Shown in pieces: positions 1 to 7,914 of a stretch of 64,000 bases of DNA; positions within the stretch are counted from its first letter, which is position 1; every line of letters starts with the position of its first letter. The notes beneath the pieces were generated by a model. The model saw only the letters and a list, made by a program, of their open reading frames with translations. It did no database searches and was not told the origin of the DNA. This DNA is from Bradyrhizobium guangxiense (lineage in GTDB: Bacteria; Pseudomonadota; Alphaproteobacteria; Rhizobiales; Xanthobacteraceae): contig NZ_CP022219.1 of NCBI RefSeq assembly GCF_004114915.1, positions 4,680,501 through 4,744,500 of the forward strand, in the 5' to 3' direction. The translations under genes and the position numbers were made by a program.

Positions 1-1293
1 CAGCGCGGTGTCGCCGAACGCTTCCTGCGCGAAGGGCAGATCGTCCAGCTTGCCGGCTTTGCCTGGACCAGGCTCGACATCAGCGATCTCCCCACAAGGC
101 ACGCTTACGGGCTCGCGCTGCGGCAGAACCACATCGAGCGCATCCTGGCCGATTGGGCCGCGGAGCTCGAGGTCACCTTCTATCGTGCGCGCGAGGTGAC
201 GGGCTTTGCGCAGGACGAGACCGGCGTCGAGGTCATGCTGTCCGACGGCGAAGGCCTGCGTGCAAACTATCTGGTCGGCTGCGACGGCGGCCGCAGCCTG
301 GTGCGCAAGGCGGCCGGCATCGCATTCCCCGGCACCTCACCGACGCTTCTTAACCTCATGGCCGAGGTCGAGATGCGCGATGAGCCGCAGTTCGGCCTGC
401 GTCACGATGCGCTCGGTTTTCACGGCCTCAGCAAGACCGAGAGCGGACGCGTGCTGGTCGTCCTGACCGAAGCAACGCTCGCAGCTACCGGCGAGCCGAC
501 CTTGCGCGATCTCAGCGAGGCCCTCGTCGCCGTCTACGGCACCGACTTCGGCGTCAAGAATCCCGCCTGGATCTCCCGCTTCACCGATGCGGCGCGGCAG
601 GCCGCGTCCTATCGTGAGGGACGCGTTCTGCTCGCCGGCGATGCCGCGCATATCCATCACTCCGTCGGCGGGCAAGGCCTCAACCTCGGTGTGCAGGACG
701 CCGTCAATCTCGGCTGGAAGCTGGCGCAGGTGGTCAAAGGCATCTCGCCGGGCACCCTGCTCGACAGCTACTACGCCGAACGCCAAAAGGTGGCCGCGCG
801 CGTGCTGCGCAACACCATGGCGCAGATCGCCCTGCTCCGTCGCGGCGAGGACGGCCTCAAGGCCGCGCGCGACGTCGTCTCCGAATTGCTCGCCATGGAC
901 GAACCGCGCCGGCGCTTTGGTGCGATGATGAGCGGGCTCGACATCGCGTACGATCTCGGCGAAGGCCAGGCGCTGCTCGGCCGGCGCATGCCCGATCTCG
1001 ATCTGACGATCGAAGGACGGAAGCTGAGAGTGTTCACGCTGCTGCACGGCGCGCGCGGCGTGCTGCTCAATTTCGGCAAGCAAGGCAGCATCGATATCGC
1101 GCCGTGGAAAGACCGTGTCGATGTCGCCGAGGCCGACACCGATGGCGCCTGGGAGCTTCCGGCGATCGGACAAGTCGTCGCGCCCGGCACGGTGCTGGTG
1201 CGGCCCGACGGGCATGTCGCGTGGGTGGGCGACGAGAGCCAGCATGGGCTCGAGGAGGCATTGATACGATGGTTTGGACCGGCGGCGGCCTAA
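1..1293 (+). CDS. FAD-dependent monooxygenase, 5'-truncated by window edge
   Basis: The open frame runs from base 1 without a start, so the N-terminal Rossmann GxGxxG region lies outside the window. The visible part carries the DG motif (YLVGCDGGRSLVRKAAG) and the FAD-ribityl GD motif (GRVLLAGDAAHIHHSVGGQG followed by LNLGVQDAVNLGWKL). These are diagnostic of the class A flavoprotein hydroxylase family (PheA/TfdB, UbiH-like). The C-terminal about 120 residues look like the thioredoxin-like domain of phenol-hydroxylase-type members, ending with a VLVRPDGHVAWVG strand. Such enzymes hydroxylate aromatic rings using NAD(P)H and O2; the substrate cannot be told. The gene ends just before the first 77-bp repeat. 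Confidence 0.9.
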   Translation, partial: QRGVAERFLREGQIVQLAGFAWTRLDISDLPTRHAYGLALRQNHIERILADWAAELEVTFYRAREVTGFAQDETGVEVMLSDGEGLRANYLVGCDGGRSLVRKAAGIAFPGTSPTLLNLMAEVEMRDEPQFGLRHDALGFHGLSKTESGRVLVVLTEATLAATGEPTLRDLSEALVAVYGTDFGVKNPAWISRFTDAARQAASYREGRVLLAGDAAHIHHSVGGQGLNLGVQDAVNLGWKLAQVVKGISPGTLLDSYYAERQKVAARVLRNTMAQIALLRRGEDGLKAARDVVSELLAMDEPRRRFGAMMSGLDIAYDLGEGQALLGRRMPDLDLTIEGRKLRVFTLLHGARGVLLNFGKQGSIDIAPWKDRVDVAEADTDGAWELPAIGQVVAPGTVLVRPDGHVAWVGDESQHGLEEALIRWFGPAAA

Positions 1294-1317
1294 CGTCACA
1301 GCCATCCAGACAAAAGG

Positions 1318-1394
1318 GCCCGCGGCATCCCGCAGGATCCATACCAATTCTTTCGACGATGCCATTCTGCCGGTGTTTTGCCCGACGTGTCAAA
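1318..1394 (+). repeat. 77-bp dispersed repeat, copy A (left flank of toxin module)
   Basis: This 77-bp block aligns without gaps to 4074-4150. By eye 62 of 77 positions match, with a 16-bp identical left end (GCCCGCGGCATCCCGC) and an almost identical right end around TGCCGGTGTTTTGCCCGAC. The right-hand core recurs at 9008 and, in weaker form, at 9441 and 56937. All visible copies have the same orientation. With the second copy it brackets the toxin/immunity genes. Confidence 0.8.
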
Positions 1395-1434
1395 GGAACG
1401 ATCTCGAATGGCGTACGCTATCCCGTACCAATCG

Positions 1435-3015
1435 TTACTGCGGTGGAAGCAACGGCCGTATCCAACGTGAGAACCACTCCTCCGCATCCTCGTGCGGACC
1501 GCTTCGTCCGTCCACTCCGAAGATGGGAGGTGGAATGAGATAGCTCGGCTCGCCAGCGAAGGTAGCGATCGGCTTTCTCGGCTGCGGTTGCTCGCTGTTT
1601 GCAGACGGCACCGCCCAATTGCCAAATCGCTGGTCGAATTCCGTAGAGGGCAGATACGGGACCGGCGCATTCCCGGACGTGAATGCGCTGCCCGCGTTGG
1701 ATTCGTTGACCCGAGCGAGACGCCGAACGTCTTCGGGCGCGACTGATCCAGTCGAACGCGAGGCTCCTGATTTAAGCGCGTGCGGCTGCTGAGTTGGTTC
1801 CTCAGAGATCTTGTCCTGATTTTCGCGGTGGTCCGCCATTGAGGGCGTTGCGATCGTCTTGGTATCTTCGTTCCCCCAAGGGCCCGCGCTTAAGCCGCCG
1901 CTGAAGCTGCTCGTCTGGTCGCGATTGAAGGGATCATATGGGGGCGCCCCGGTGGAGAACACTCCTCCGCCCTCCGTCCCGGCAGTTGCCAGCGTCGGTG
2001 CGCCAGCAGCTAGCCCAGCAACCCCCATCCGAGCCCAGACAGGCAAGAATTGCGGCGCCAACACCGCAGCTGCGGCAAGTCCCGCTCCCATATAGAGGCC
2101 AGGCGGCGGCGTCGCATGAGACGGAGCGCCGGGGTCCAATATCGGGGAGCGTTCGGAGAATGGAAGTGGCCAACCAGTTACTGGATCAAACTTGAGCACC
2201 AAAGGATCCTCAGCCCCCACGGTGGTAGGAGGTAGTTGTCCAAAACCTTGAGGATTGATCGCCGGAAATCCCGGCACCCCATACGTGAGAAGCGGATTGG
2301 TGGGCGTAAATCCTTCCGGTTCGTTCAGTCCCTCAAGCGAAGGAGGAATAAAGCCTGGCAAATGAGTATTGACGAAGGGTGGAACGAGGCCTGGCAGGTC
2401 AGGGACAGGTCCAACGTTGGTGAATTGCAGCGAGATCGGAGAGCCTTTCGGGAAACGCTTTAAGATCTCGATTCTCTCTGCCATGCTGAGACCGCTGGTC
2501 GGTGAGAGAAGTGGAAAAGCCAAGGCCGCATCCGGGTGACCAGCGGCGAGATATTGGTCCACTGTCTCCTGCATCTGCTGGATCTGCGTCTGATTATCGG
2601 CGGCATATTTTCTCCAGTTGTCGAACCATTGCTTGCTCACCGCATTTGCGTTTTCTGGCGTCATCCCCGTCGGGGTATTGGCAAAAAGATGACCGTTCGC
2701 CAGCGCGTACTTGGCAGCCGCCACAAGCGCGTTCACATCCGAAACCAGCTCATCGAGTTCATGCACGTCACCCGCGAGAGCCGCTGCGTACCTCGGAGAA
2801 CTTTCCACCTGCTTTATGTAATCGCCGAACCCATCATGATATGCTCCGAGATGACCGCCAGTATGAGGGCTCGCATTCAGATCGGTTGCCACCCACTGCG
2901 TGGAGGGCAAATTCATACGATTTCTAATTCCGTCAACTTCGAACCGCCCACGTAAGAAGCGGATAACCGGGTGGTCGGCGAAATGCTGAAGTAAAATGTG
3001 GTGATTATGAAACAT
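1435..3015 (-). CDS. Putative AHH-type nuclease toxin with N-terminal catalytic domain
   Basis: A 526-residue protein whose first about 75 residues match the AHH domain, an HNH/EndoVII-like nuclease fold known from polymorphic toxins. Visible signatures are the His pair (H5-H6), RNRMNLPS (31-38), and H51 with GGH (53-55) and Y59. A helical stretch (about 75-175) follows, then a Pro-rich segment, a hydrophobic patch (about 306-346) and a charged, disordered tail. In known toxins AHH usually sits at the C-terminus after delivery domains; here it is first and no delivery domain is seen. The start was chosen because AGGAG lies 10 nt upstream; the frame stays open further upstream but does not look coding. 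Composition is lower in GC than the neighbours. An Imm11-type gene lies upstream on the same strand. Nuclease activity is inferred. Confidence 0.65.
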   Translation of the reverse strand: MFHNHHILLQHFADHPVIRFLRGRFEVDGIRNRMNLPSTQWVATDLNASPHTGGHLGAYHDGFGDYIKQVESSPRYAAALAGDVHELDELVSDVNALVAAAKYALANGHLFANTPTGMTPENANAVSKQWFDNWRKYAADNQTQIQQMQETVDQYLAAGHPDAALAFPLLSPTSGLSMAERIEILKRFPKGSPISLQFTNVGPVPDLPGLVPPFVNTHLPGFIPPSLEGLNEPEGFTPTNPLLTYGVPGFPAINPQGFGQLPPTTVGAEDPLVLKFDPVTGWPLPFSERSPILDPGAPSHATPPPGLYMGAGLAAAAVLAPQFLPVWARMGVAGLAAGAPTLATAGTEGGGVFSTGAPPYDPFNRDQTSSFSGGLSAGPWGNEDTKTIATPSMADHRENQDKISEEPTQQPHALKSGASRSTGSVAPEDVRRLARVNESNAGSAFTSGNAPVPYLPSTEFDQRFGNWAVPSANSEQPQPRKPIATFAGEPSYLIPPPIFGVDGRSGPHEDAEEWFSRWIRPLLPPQ

Positions 3016-3366
3016 GAAATTGCGGCTCCTGCCGTGCGCAAGCATCCGAGCTGCTCCTGAATTGCAGCCGGTGTTCCTGGTTTGAGTGCTGTTTGGGGGG
3101 CCAGCGGGAATACCGGCTGGATTTGCGCGTCGTATCGGTGCAGTCGCGCCGGAAGAACGTTGTGGCACGAAGCTGCGGCCGACGTTCGGCGTCTGCCGGA
3201 AGCGTTCGGGATAGCGGAGGTTTGGTTACATCACGAAGATCGGGAGAAGACCCAGCGCCGATAACGCGCAAGGACCTTCGAACGCGGACGATTTCGCGTG
3301 CGTCGATAGATCACCGAGCCTCATGAGAGTTTAGACGTATCTCAGTGCAAGAAAGCTAGGCCAGGA
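3016..3366. other. Intergenic gap between toxin and immunity genes
   Basis: About 350 bp with no convincing gene. Short frames exist on both strands, but none has coding-like composition, a good ribosome site or a recognisable motif. It may hold a promoter for the toxin gene or the decayed remnant of another gene. Confidence 0.5.
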
Positions 3367-3990
3367 TTACCCCCAATTGATGTAGGGATTTCCAAATCTT
3401 AGGCCTTTCAGGCCGGCAGCCTTACAGGCGTCCTTCATTGCTTGATCACAAATAACTTCGTTCAAAAAGCGGGCTCGGAAGACATGAGCCGCGCCGATGA
3501 CATCTTCGCGAAAAACGAATTTGGAGTCCATCGCCGTGCCGTTGTACCGCCTGAAATCAGTCCCATCGTCCAGGAGCTTGAAATTCGATTTCTCCTCATC
3601 AATGGCGTCGAGCTCGCGGACGATATCGCAAAGCCAATATACCGGTGCTTCTCCTCTCAGCGACCGCGTTTCGCATCTCAGAAAAGCAACCCCCTCTCTG
3701 TCCACCGTCTCGAGAACGTGCTTCATCCGATCGGACACGAGCCAAAAGTCGTGAAATGGCTCCCAGTCGGCCGGCGGCCGCCCGAGAGATCTGGCGATCA
3801 GCAGCCGCGGCGTTTCCAAGAGCGGAGGAAAGCTCCGCTTGCCACGTGGTGAATACAGCACGGGGCCAACGCCCAAGGCGTCGAAATTTTCCATGCTCCA
3901 ACCGGGCGACGTACTAATTCTATAATCTCTTCCGATCTTATAGAGCTTCGACGCCTTTTTCTTTCGCCCTCCAAGACCTGGTAATGGCAT
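3367..3990 (-). CDS. Imm11 (DUF1629, MXAN_0049-type) family putative immunity protein
   Basis: A 207-residue cytoplasmic protein with the family pattern: FHDFWLVSDRMKHVLE (about 79-94), YWLCDIVRELDAID (118-131), then VFR..FLNEVICDQAMKDACKAAGLKG near the end. This pattern fits the Imm11/DUF1629 family, predicted immunity proteins of polymorphic toxins. A GGGAG ribosome site lies 9 nt before the ATG. The gene is on the same strand as, and upstream of, the AHH-domain gene. The inferred role is to bind and inhibit that toxin; no direct evidence of binding exists in the sequence. Right of it lies copy B of the 77-bp repeat. Confidence 0.7.
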   Translation of the reverse strand: MPLPGLGGRKKKASKLYKIGRDYRISTSPGWSMENFDALGVGPVLYSPRGKRSFPPLLETPRLLIARSLGRPPADWEPFHDFWLVSDRMKHVLETVDREGVAFLRCETRSLRGEAPVYWLCDIVRELDAIDEEKSNFKLLDDGTDFRRYNGTAMDSKFVFREDVIGAAHVFRARFLNEVICDQAMKDACKAAGLKGLRFGNPYINWG

Positions 3991-4073
3991 CTTTTATCGC
4001 TCCCTTGACCTATCGCGCGGCTCACGCGCTTCTCAGAGCTTGAAAGCCCTCAAGACTTCCGCACAACAATAAA

Positions 4074-4150
4074 GCCCGCGGCATCCCGCGAGCTTGCATC
4101 GGACTCCTTCGATAATGCCATTCTGCCGGTGTCTTGCCCGACGTGTCAAA
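4074..4150 (+). repeat. 77-bp dispersed repeat, copy B (right flank of toxin module)
   Basis: Second copy of the block at 1318-1394, same length and orientation. The most divergent part is the middle (about positions 17-41 of the repeat); both ends are conserved. About 2.75 kb separates the copies, and everything between them is the toxin/immunity module. Confidence 0.8.
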
Positions 4151-4209
4151 CGTTCGAATTCGAGCAATGACTCTGGCGGCAAGTCCCGATCGTAAGTCGC
4201 GCATCGGCA

Positions 4210-4989
4210 TCAGTGCTTGAACTCATCCACACAGTAAAACACCGGCAGCCCACCAAAAGCATCGGAGTTCTTGTGACGCACCTGGATCCGCTCGCTCGCA
4301 CTTGCCCCGATCGTGTCGCCGTCCTTCACCACGCTGCCATGCTCGATCAGATAGACGGAAAGGCCGGCCACCTTGTCGAACAACGCCGGCAGCGTGAGCT
4401 TGCCGGTCACGAACTCGATCTCGCGGCCGACAAAGGCGGACAGTCCCATCGTGACCGCGCCGATCTTGTCACCTGACCGATACGGAAGAATGTCGATCCA
4501 GAGCGTGAAGGGATAGTCAGGAAACGGTGCGAAGGAATCGCGGGACATATCGAGCCAGAGATCGGCGGGGCGCGCGACCCCGCCGGCCCACACGACGCCG
4601 CAAACTTCCGGCATCGTCGCAATCAAAGCACCGATCACCGCGGTCGTCATGCGTGCGGAGACCAGCGGCTGCTCGCTCTTTCCGAGCATCGATACGATCA
4701 GATGACCACGATGCCGGACGGCCACCGCCTTGCTCTCCGGCCAATTCGTGGCAGCGCGCGCCCACAGCCCCTGATCCTGCGGAATGGGGGCCGGCATCGA
4801 CATGACGGCAACAAGCTCGTTACCGCAGCGAATGAGCGGCGAGTTTGCCTGCGCCTGCTGCGTACGTCCGTCCCCGATCGCCTCCGTCGCCAACTCCGGA
4901 TGCCGGGCGTGAAGGGCCTTGGCAACCGCTGACATGTCCGGCGTCGCCGGATTGTCCAATAAGACCAAAGCGAGAAGCGCGCTACTCAT
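4210..4989 (-). CDS. DUF4261 domain-containing protein
   Basis: A 259-residue soluble protein, if started at the ATG that gives MSSALLALVLLDNP; the frame is open 48 codons further upstream (to 5133), but that extension looks non-coding. The overall pattern, an N-terminal beta strand with VLLDNPATPD, a central WPESKAVAVRHRGHLIVSML and a C-terminal DGDTIGASASERIQVRHK, resembles DUF4261 proteins, whose function is unknown. No signal peptide or membrane segment is visible. It is transcribed away from the small gene at 5178-5351 and sits next to repeat copy B. The family call rests on memory of its pattern. Confidence 0.65.
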   Translation of the reverse strand: MSSALLALVLLDNPATPDMSAVAKALHARHPELATEAIGDGRTQQAQANSPLIRCGNELVAVMSMPAPIPQDQGLWARAATNWPESKAVAVRHRGHLIVSMLGKSEQPLVSARMTTAVIGALIATMPEVCGVVWAGGVARPADLWLDMSRDSFAPFPDYPFTLWIDILPYRSGDKIGAVTMGLSAFVGREIEFVTGKLTLPALFDKVAGLSVYLIEHGSVVKDGDTIGASASERIQVRHKNSDAFGGLPVFYCVDEFKH

Positions 4990-5177
4990 CGACTGCCCCG
5001 CGGAATTTTTCGCAGGCGGAGCACCGACGGGTACTCGCCCAAAGGTTGAAGCATCGCTTACATAGAACAAAAAGAGAACATCGTCAACCGACGTTTTGGT
5101 TACGACAGCGGCTGGAGGGGCAACCACGCGCACGCTTCAAGCCGGCCTACCGCCGACCATCGCCATTGCGCTGACGG

Positions 5178-5351
5178 TCAAGGCGCCTCGCTCGGCGTAG
5201 CGTCGGGGTCTTCCGGGAAGGGCTCGTGGGTCTTGCGTCCCAGAAACGTATCGGGCGGCGGCTGCTTCAGCAGCTCGCGGGCCTCGCGCACGCCTTGTCG
5301 CGCGAACTCCACCTGCTCGTGATCGGCGGGCAACGGCCGATAGACACGCAT
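5178..5351 (-). CDS. Small hypothetical protein, 57 residues
   Basis: A short frame starting MRVYRPLPADHEQVEFARQG and ending EDPDATPSEAP. AGGGAG lies 9 nt before the ATG, a strong initiation signal. The protein is charged and probably helical in its first 30 residues (QGVREARELLKQ), with a Pro-rich C-terminal half and no membrane segment. Function unknown. A longer overlapping frame on the same strand (5137-5418) is Arg-rich and taken as a shadow. Confidence 0.6.
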   Translation of the reverse strand: MRVYRPLPADHEQVEFARQGVREARELLKQPPPDTFLGRKTHEPFPEDPDATPSEAP

Positions 5352-5603
5352 CCGACGTGCTCCCTTCGCATTGCAGGCGGGAGCGCGCTCGGTCTCTCAG
5401 CCACCAGCGCCTACGCACGAAAGCCTCGGCCGGTGATGTCCTGCCAACAGCCTGGGGTGGTTTTGGTTCAAAAGTGAACGTAGATGGTCGCGCGGCTAAA
5501 GGTGAGTAAGTGGCTCAAAAGGCGCAGGAAGAGCGCCCGAAAATAATTCGTGCACCGTATCAAAAGATACTGACTCCCCGCCGGGCCGGGCGTAGGGTTA
5601 ATC

Positions 5604-5638
5604 CATCACCGCAAGGCCCGTGGCAAGTATCGGTGATG
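5604..5638. other. Hairpin in the leader of the 5687 gene
   Basis: An 8-bp perfect inverted repeat (CATCACCG and CGGTGATG) with a 19-nt loop lies about 50 nt upstream of the start at 5687. It could be a leader structure or an operator. The rest of the 335-bp gap 5352-5686 shows nothing else convincing. Confidence 0.3.
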
Positions 5639-5686
5639 AGAACGCCAGTTGCGCTCCCGCCCCCACTCCAACGAGGGAGCACCGCC

Positions 5687-5887
5687 ATGCTGAAGCGCCG
5701 TCGTTTCAAACAGACCACCACACTCAACGACAGGCTCGCGGATGAAGCCGCACGTTGCCGCGAAGAGGCGCGCGCGCTCGCGCCGGGACGCCGCCGCGAG
5801 ATGCTGCTGCGCCGGGCGCGGCAGGACGAAACGGCCATGCAGATCGATGCCTGGCTGCGCTCACCCGGCCTGAGGGCACCGACATGA
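5687..5887 (+). CDS. Small Arg-rich hypothetical protein, 66 residues
   Basis: Starts MLKRRRFKQTTTLNDRLADE after a GAGGGAG ribosome site. The frame is open upstream, but the upstream residues look non-coding. The predicted protein is basic and helical (EEARALAPGRRREMLLRRARQDETAMQIDAWL), without signal peptide or membrane segment. Its stop overlaps the next start in an ATGA junction, indicating translational coupling with the 75-residue protein at 5884. Similar short basic proteins are common in bradyrhizobia; function unknown. Confidence 0.65.
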   Translation: MLKRRRFKQTTTLNDRLADEAARCREEARALAPGRRREMLLRRARQDETAMQIDAWLRSPGLRAPT

Positions 5888-6111
5888 CACAGCAATATCG
5901 CGCTTACCTCGTCGGCGAAGACGGCGTCTTCCGCTCCGCCGAAGCGTTCGAAGCTTCGTCCGACGACGCAGCCCTTATCTTCGCACAGCAGTTCACGCGA
6001 CACGGCAAGGTCGAAGTCTGGCAGCTCGGCCGCAAGATCGCCGTGCTGGACTCCGAGCAATCCTCCCCGCCATCGGCGAGGCCATTCCCGCCGACACTGA
6101 CGCGTCAATGA
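5884..6111 (+). CDS. Small hypothetical protein, 75 residues
   Basis: Starts MTQQYRAYLVGEDGVFRSAE and shares ATGA with the upstream gene, so the two form a coupled pair. The first about 55 residues have an alternating pattern (YRAYLVGEDG, FRSAEAFEASSDDAALIFAQ, KVEVWQLGRKI) that suggests a small alpha/beta domain like those predicted for many rhizobial short proteins. The tail is Ser/Pro-rich. It overlaps the convergent DUF6894 gene by 7 bp. Function unknown. Confidence 0.65.
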   Translation: MTQQYRAYLVGEDGVFRSAEAFEASSDDAALIFAQQFTRHGKVEVWQLGRKIAVLDSEQSSPPSARPFPPTLTRQ

Positions 6112-6374
6112 TCGCGACGAGGCGCTCGCGGCGTGAACGTCTCGAGCGCAAACGCGAACGTCACCTGCATGACAGGCCCCTTGTCATCGCGAACGTCGAT
6201 CGCCATCGTTTGCCTGCCGCCGGAAGGCGGCGCGGACAAGATCGCGTCGCGCGCAAAGTCGGCCACGGATTTGGCGGCCTCGGCCTGAACCGCGCGCGGG
6301 CTTGATAATTCCAGCCCTTCCTCGTCAGGCGCAATTCCCTTGTCGTCCCGGAGATCGAAGTAATATCGCGGCAT
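6105..6374 (-). CDS. DUF6894 family protein
   Basis: An 89-residue protein beginning MPRYYFDLRDDKGIAPDEEG, the typical start of DUF6894 proteins, followed by a helix (SPRAVQAEAAKSVADFARDA) and C-terminal strands (TMAIDVRDDKG, VMQVTFAF). An ATG three codons upstream is possible, but MPRYYFDL is the family start. These proteins are small, soluble, abundant in Bradyrhizobium-type genomes and of unknown function. Its 3' end overlaps the convergent gene at 5884-6111. Confidence 0.8.
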   Translation of the reverse strand: MPRYYFDLRDDKGIAPDEEGLELSSPRAVQAEAAKSVADFARDAILSAPPSGGRQTMAIDVRDDKGPVMQVTFAFALETFTPRAPRRDH

Positions 6375-6517
6375 AGCTCGCATCCTTTTCGCCTATTAGG
6401 CGCGGCGCGAGCAAAAGTTGCTAGCCGAACAAAAAATCAGGGGCATCAACATGTTCCGGGAACCGGGCCGGGGACTGGTCCGGGCAGATCCAGACCCGCA
6501 GAATCGCGTGGTCTTCC

Positions 6518-6766
6518 CTACTCCTCGGCGAGCTTGCCTTCGATATAGGCGTCCACCGTCTCGGCGAACGAGCGCTGCACGCCGACCGCGACATCATGCT
6601 GGTCGAGTGCGTCGCGCTGCAGCACGCGCAGGCCGCGCCCGCGGGCGCTGCGCGGCGCAGTGTTCAGAAAGTCATCGATGGCGCCCTTGGCGAGCGGGAT
6701 GCCCTTGGGATCGCCCCTGGCGATCAGGAGCCTGAGCAGGCTCTGGCATTCGGCCAGACCAGGCAT
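6518..6766 (-). CDS. Small hypothetical protein, 82 residues
   Basis: Starts MPGLAECQSLLRLLIARGDP and ends DAYIEGKLAEE. A GAGAGG-like ribosome site lies about 9 nt before the ATG. It follows the 34-residue reading frame at 6780-6884 with a 13-nt gap, so the two probably form one transcript. It looks soluble and helical; no motif recognised. Frames on the other strand here are Ala/Arg-rich and less protein-like. Confidence 0.5.
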   Translation of the reverse strand: MPGLAECQSLLRLLIARGDPKGIPLAKGAIDDFLNTAPRSARGRGLRVLQRDALDQHDVAVGVQRSFAETVDAYIEGKLAEE

Positions 6767-6779
6767 GGATTTCAGCCTC

Positions 6780-6884
6780 TCACCTTTGCTGCGATTTCGG
6801 CTGCGGGCGCTTCACGGGCTGGGTGTGAGTGCCGAACAGCGCCAGCAAGAGCGCGACCTCTTCCTTCGAACCGACTTGAATCAT
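6780..6884 (-). CDS. Very small protein or leader peptide, 34 residues
   Basis: A 34-residue frame (MIQVGSKEEVALLLALFGTH and a basic QPVKRPQPKSQQR tail) preceded by a strong AAGGAG site 6 nt before the ATG. The good ribosome site and the amphipathic start followed by a Gln/Pro/Lys tail support translation. It is 13 nt upstream of the 82-residue gene. It could be a leader peptide or a stand-alone microprotein. Confidence 0.5.
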   Translation of the reverse strand: MIQVGSKEEVALLLALFGTHTQPVKRPQPKSQQR

Positions 6885-7006
6885 GATGATCTCCTTTTCG
6901 CTCCGTTGGTCGAGGCCCGGGCGCGCGGAGTTCAGGACAATCGGGTTTCAGCATTGTTTCAGCCGGGTTTCGTCGGGCTGAGCCGCCTCTGCCAATTCTC
7001 AACGTC

Positions 7007-7038
7007 AAAAGCCCGCGCGGATCGCTCCAGGCGGGCTT
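7007..7038 (-). terminator. Hairpin terminator for the 7106-7425 minus-strand genes
   Basis: Stem AAGCCCGC / GCGGGCTT (8 bp, 14-nt loop). On the minus strand the stem runs into TTTT. It lies about 70 bp past the stop of the 26-residue gene. The T-run is short, so strength is uncertain. Confidence 0.5.
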
Positions 7039-7105
7039 CTGCTTGCCGCTTGCGCGGCCTCCCTCGAAAGCTCGGCATCGCAGGTCTGCGACGCCGATTG
7101 TCGCC

Positions 7106-7186
7106 TCAGTGCATGTGGCCGATCAGATAGACGCCGCCGCCGAGAACGATGACGGCCGGAACGGCCCAAAGCAGAAGGACCGGCAT
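7106..7186 (-). CDS. Single-pass membrane microprotein, 26 residues
   Basis: A 26-residue frame, MPVLLLWAVPAVIVLGGGVY followed by LIGHMH, which is almost entirely one hydrophobic helix. GAGGAG lies 8 nt before the ATG. It is 11 bp downstream of the secreted 75-residue protein, so the two may be cotranscribed. Very short helix-only proteins with this look are frequent in bradyrhizobia. No function can be assigned. Confidence 0.6.
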   Translation of the reverse strand: MPVLLLWAVPAVIVLGGGVYLIGHMH

Positions 7187-7197
7187 CGATCTTCTCC

Positions 7198-7425
7198 TCA
7201 GTTCGACGTGCAGACCTTGACGGTCTTCATGCCGGCCTCGGCTTCAGCCCGGGTCTTGTAGACGGTGTCGCCGCTGACGACCGTCGTCTCCGTGGTGGTC
7301 GGCTTCGATTCCGTGATCGTGCACTTCTTGGTCTTGACGTCCTGCACCACGTAGAACGCCTGCGCAAACGCAGGCGCCGCAAACGACGTCAGCACGGCAG
7401 CGGCAATGATGGTCTTGATCTTCAT
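7198..7425 (-). CDS. Small secreted hypothetical protein, 75 residues
   Basis: Starts at MKIKTIIAAAVLTSFAAPAF, a clear Sec signal peptide with cleavage expected after AFAQA. The mature part is about 53 residues: YVVQDVKTKKCTITESKPTT and a TRAEAEAGMKTVKVCTSN end, with two Cys that could form a disulphide. GGAGGA precedes the ATG; the longer frame upstream is not used. A periplasmic location is inferred. Proteins of this type are common in the genus and uncharacterised. Confidence 0.75.
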   Translation of the reverse strand: MKIKTIIAAAVLTSFAAPAFAQAFYVVQDVKTKKCTITESKPTTTETTVVSGDTVYKTRAEAEAGMKTVKVCTSN

Positions 7426-7553
7426 CGTGTCCTCCTCCAGCAGCCCGGTCGTCCGGATCTGTCTTCTACAAACTCGAAGAATTGCCACTTGTTCCCGACG
7501 GCGAACCGAACCAAGCGCCACGGCTCGCGTTGGTGCGCAGACCGGAGGATGCG

Positions 7554-7748
7554 ATGCTGGATGTGAGACTTGTAACGACCTCGCTGGCGATGCTGATCGC
7601 GCTCATCTCGGTGGCGCTGGCCGAGCCGGCCCAGGATCAGGCGCGGCCTGCCACCCAGGGCGCCAGTGAAGCTCGCCCCATCCGCGTCATCCTTCCCGCA
7701 CCTTGGGAGCCCGCCCGGCCGCAAGCCGAAGCCCAGTCGACCAAGTAA
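7554..7748 (+). CDS. Small secreted hypothetical protein, 64 residues
   Basis: Starts MLDVRLVTTSLAMLIALISV with GGAGG 5 nt upstream. Residues 1-24 form a signal peptide or anchor ending VALAEP; the remainder is Pro/Ala/Gln-rich and ends APWEPARPQAEAQSTK. It is divergent from the 7198 gene. The tail has no recognisable domain. Start and reading frame are supported mainly by the ribosome site and signal peptide. Confidence 0.55.
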   Translation: MLDVRLVTTSLAMLIALISVALAEPAQDQARPATQGASEARPIRVILPAPWEPARPQAEAQSTK

Positions 7749-7914
7749 CTGGTGCGCGCCCAAACGAGAGAAAGCGGCAAACGTTCCTAAATTCTCCGAG
7801 GCGCGTGGGCCATCTTGCCCGAGAAAGGCTGCGGCACTCGGCAGCTTCGCGCTTCGCAACCAATTCGAATCTCGCTTGTTGTCGCCGGCACATTCACTGC
7901 CGGAGAACAAGAAC

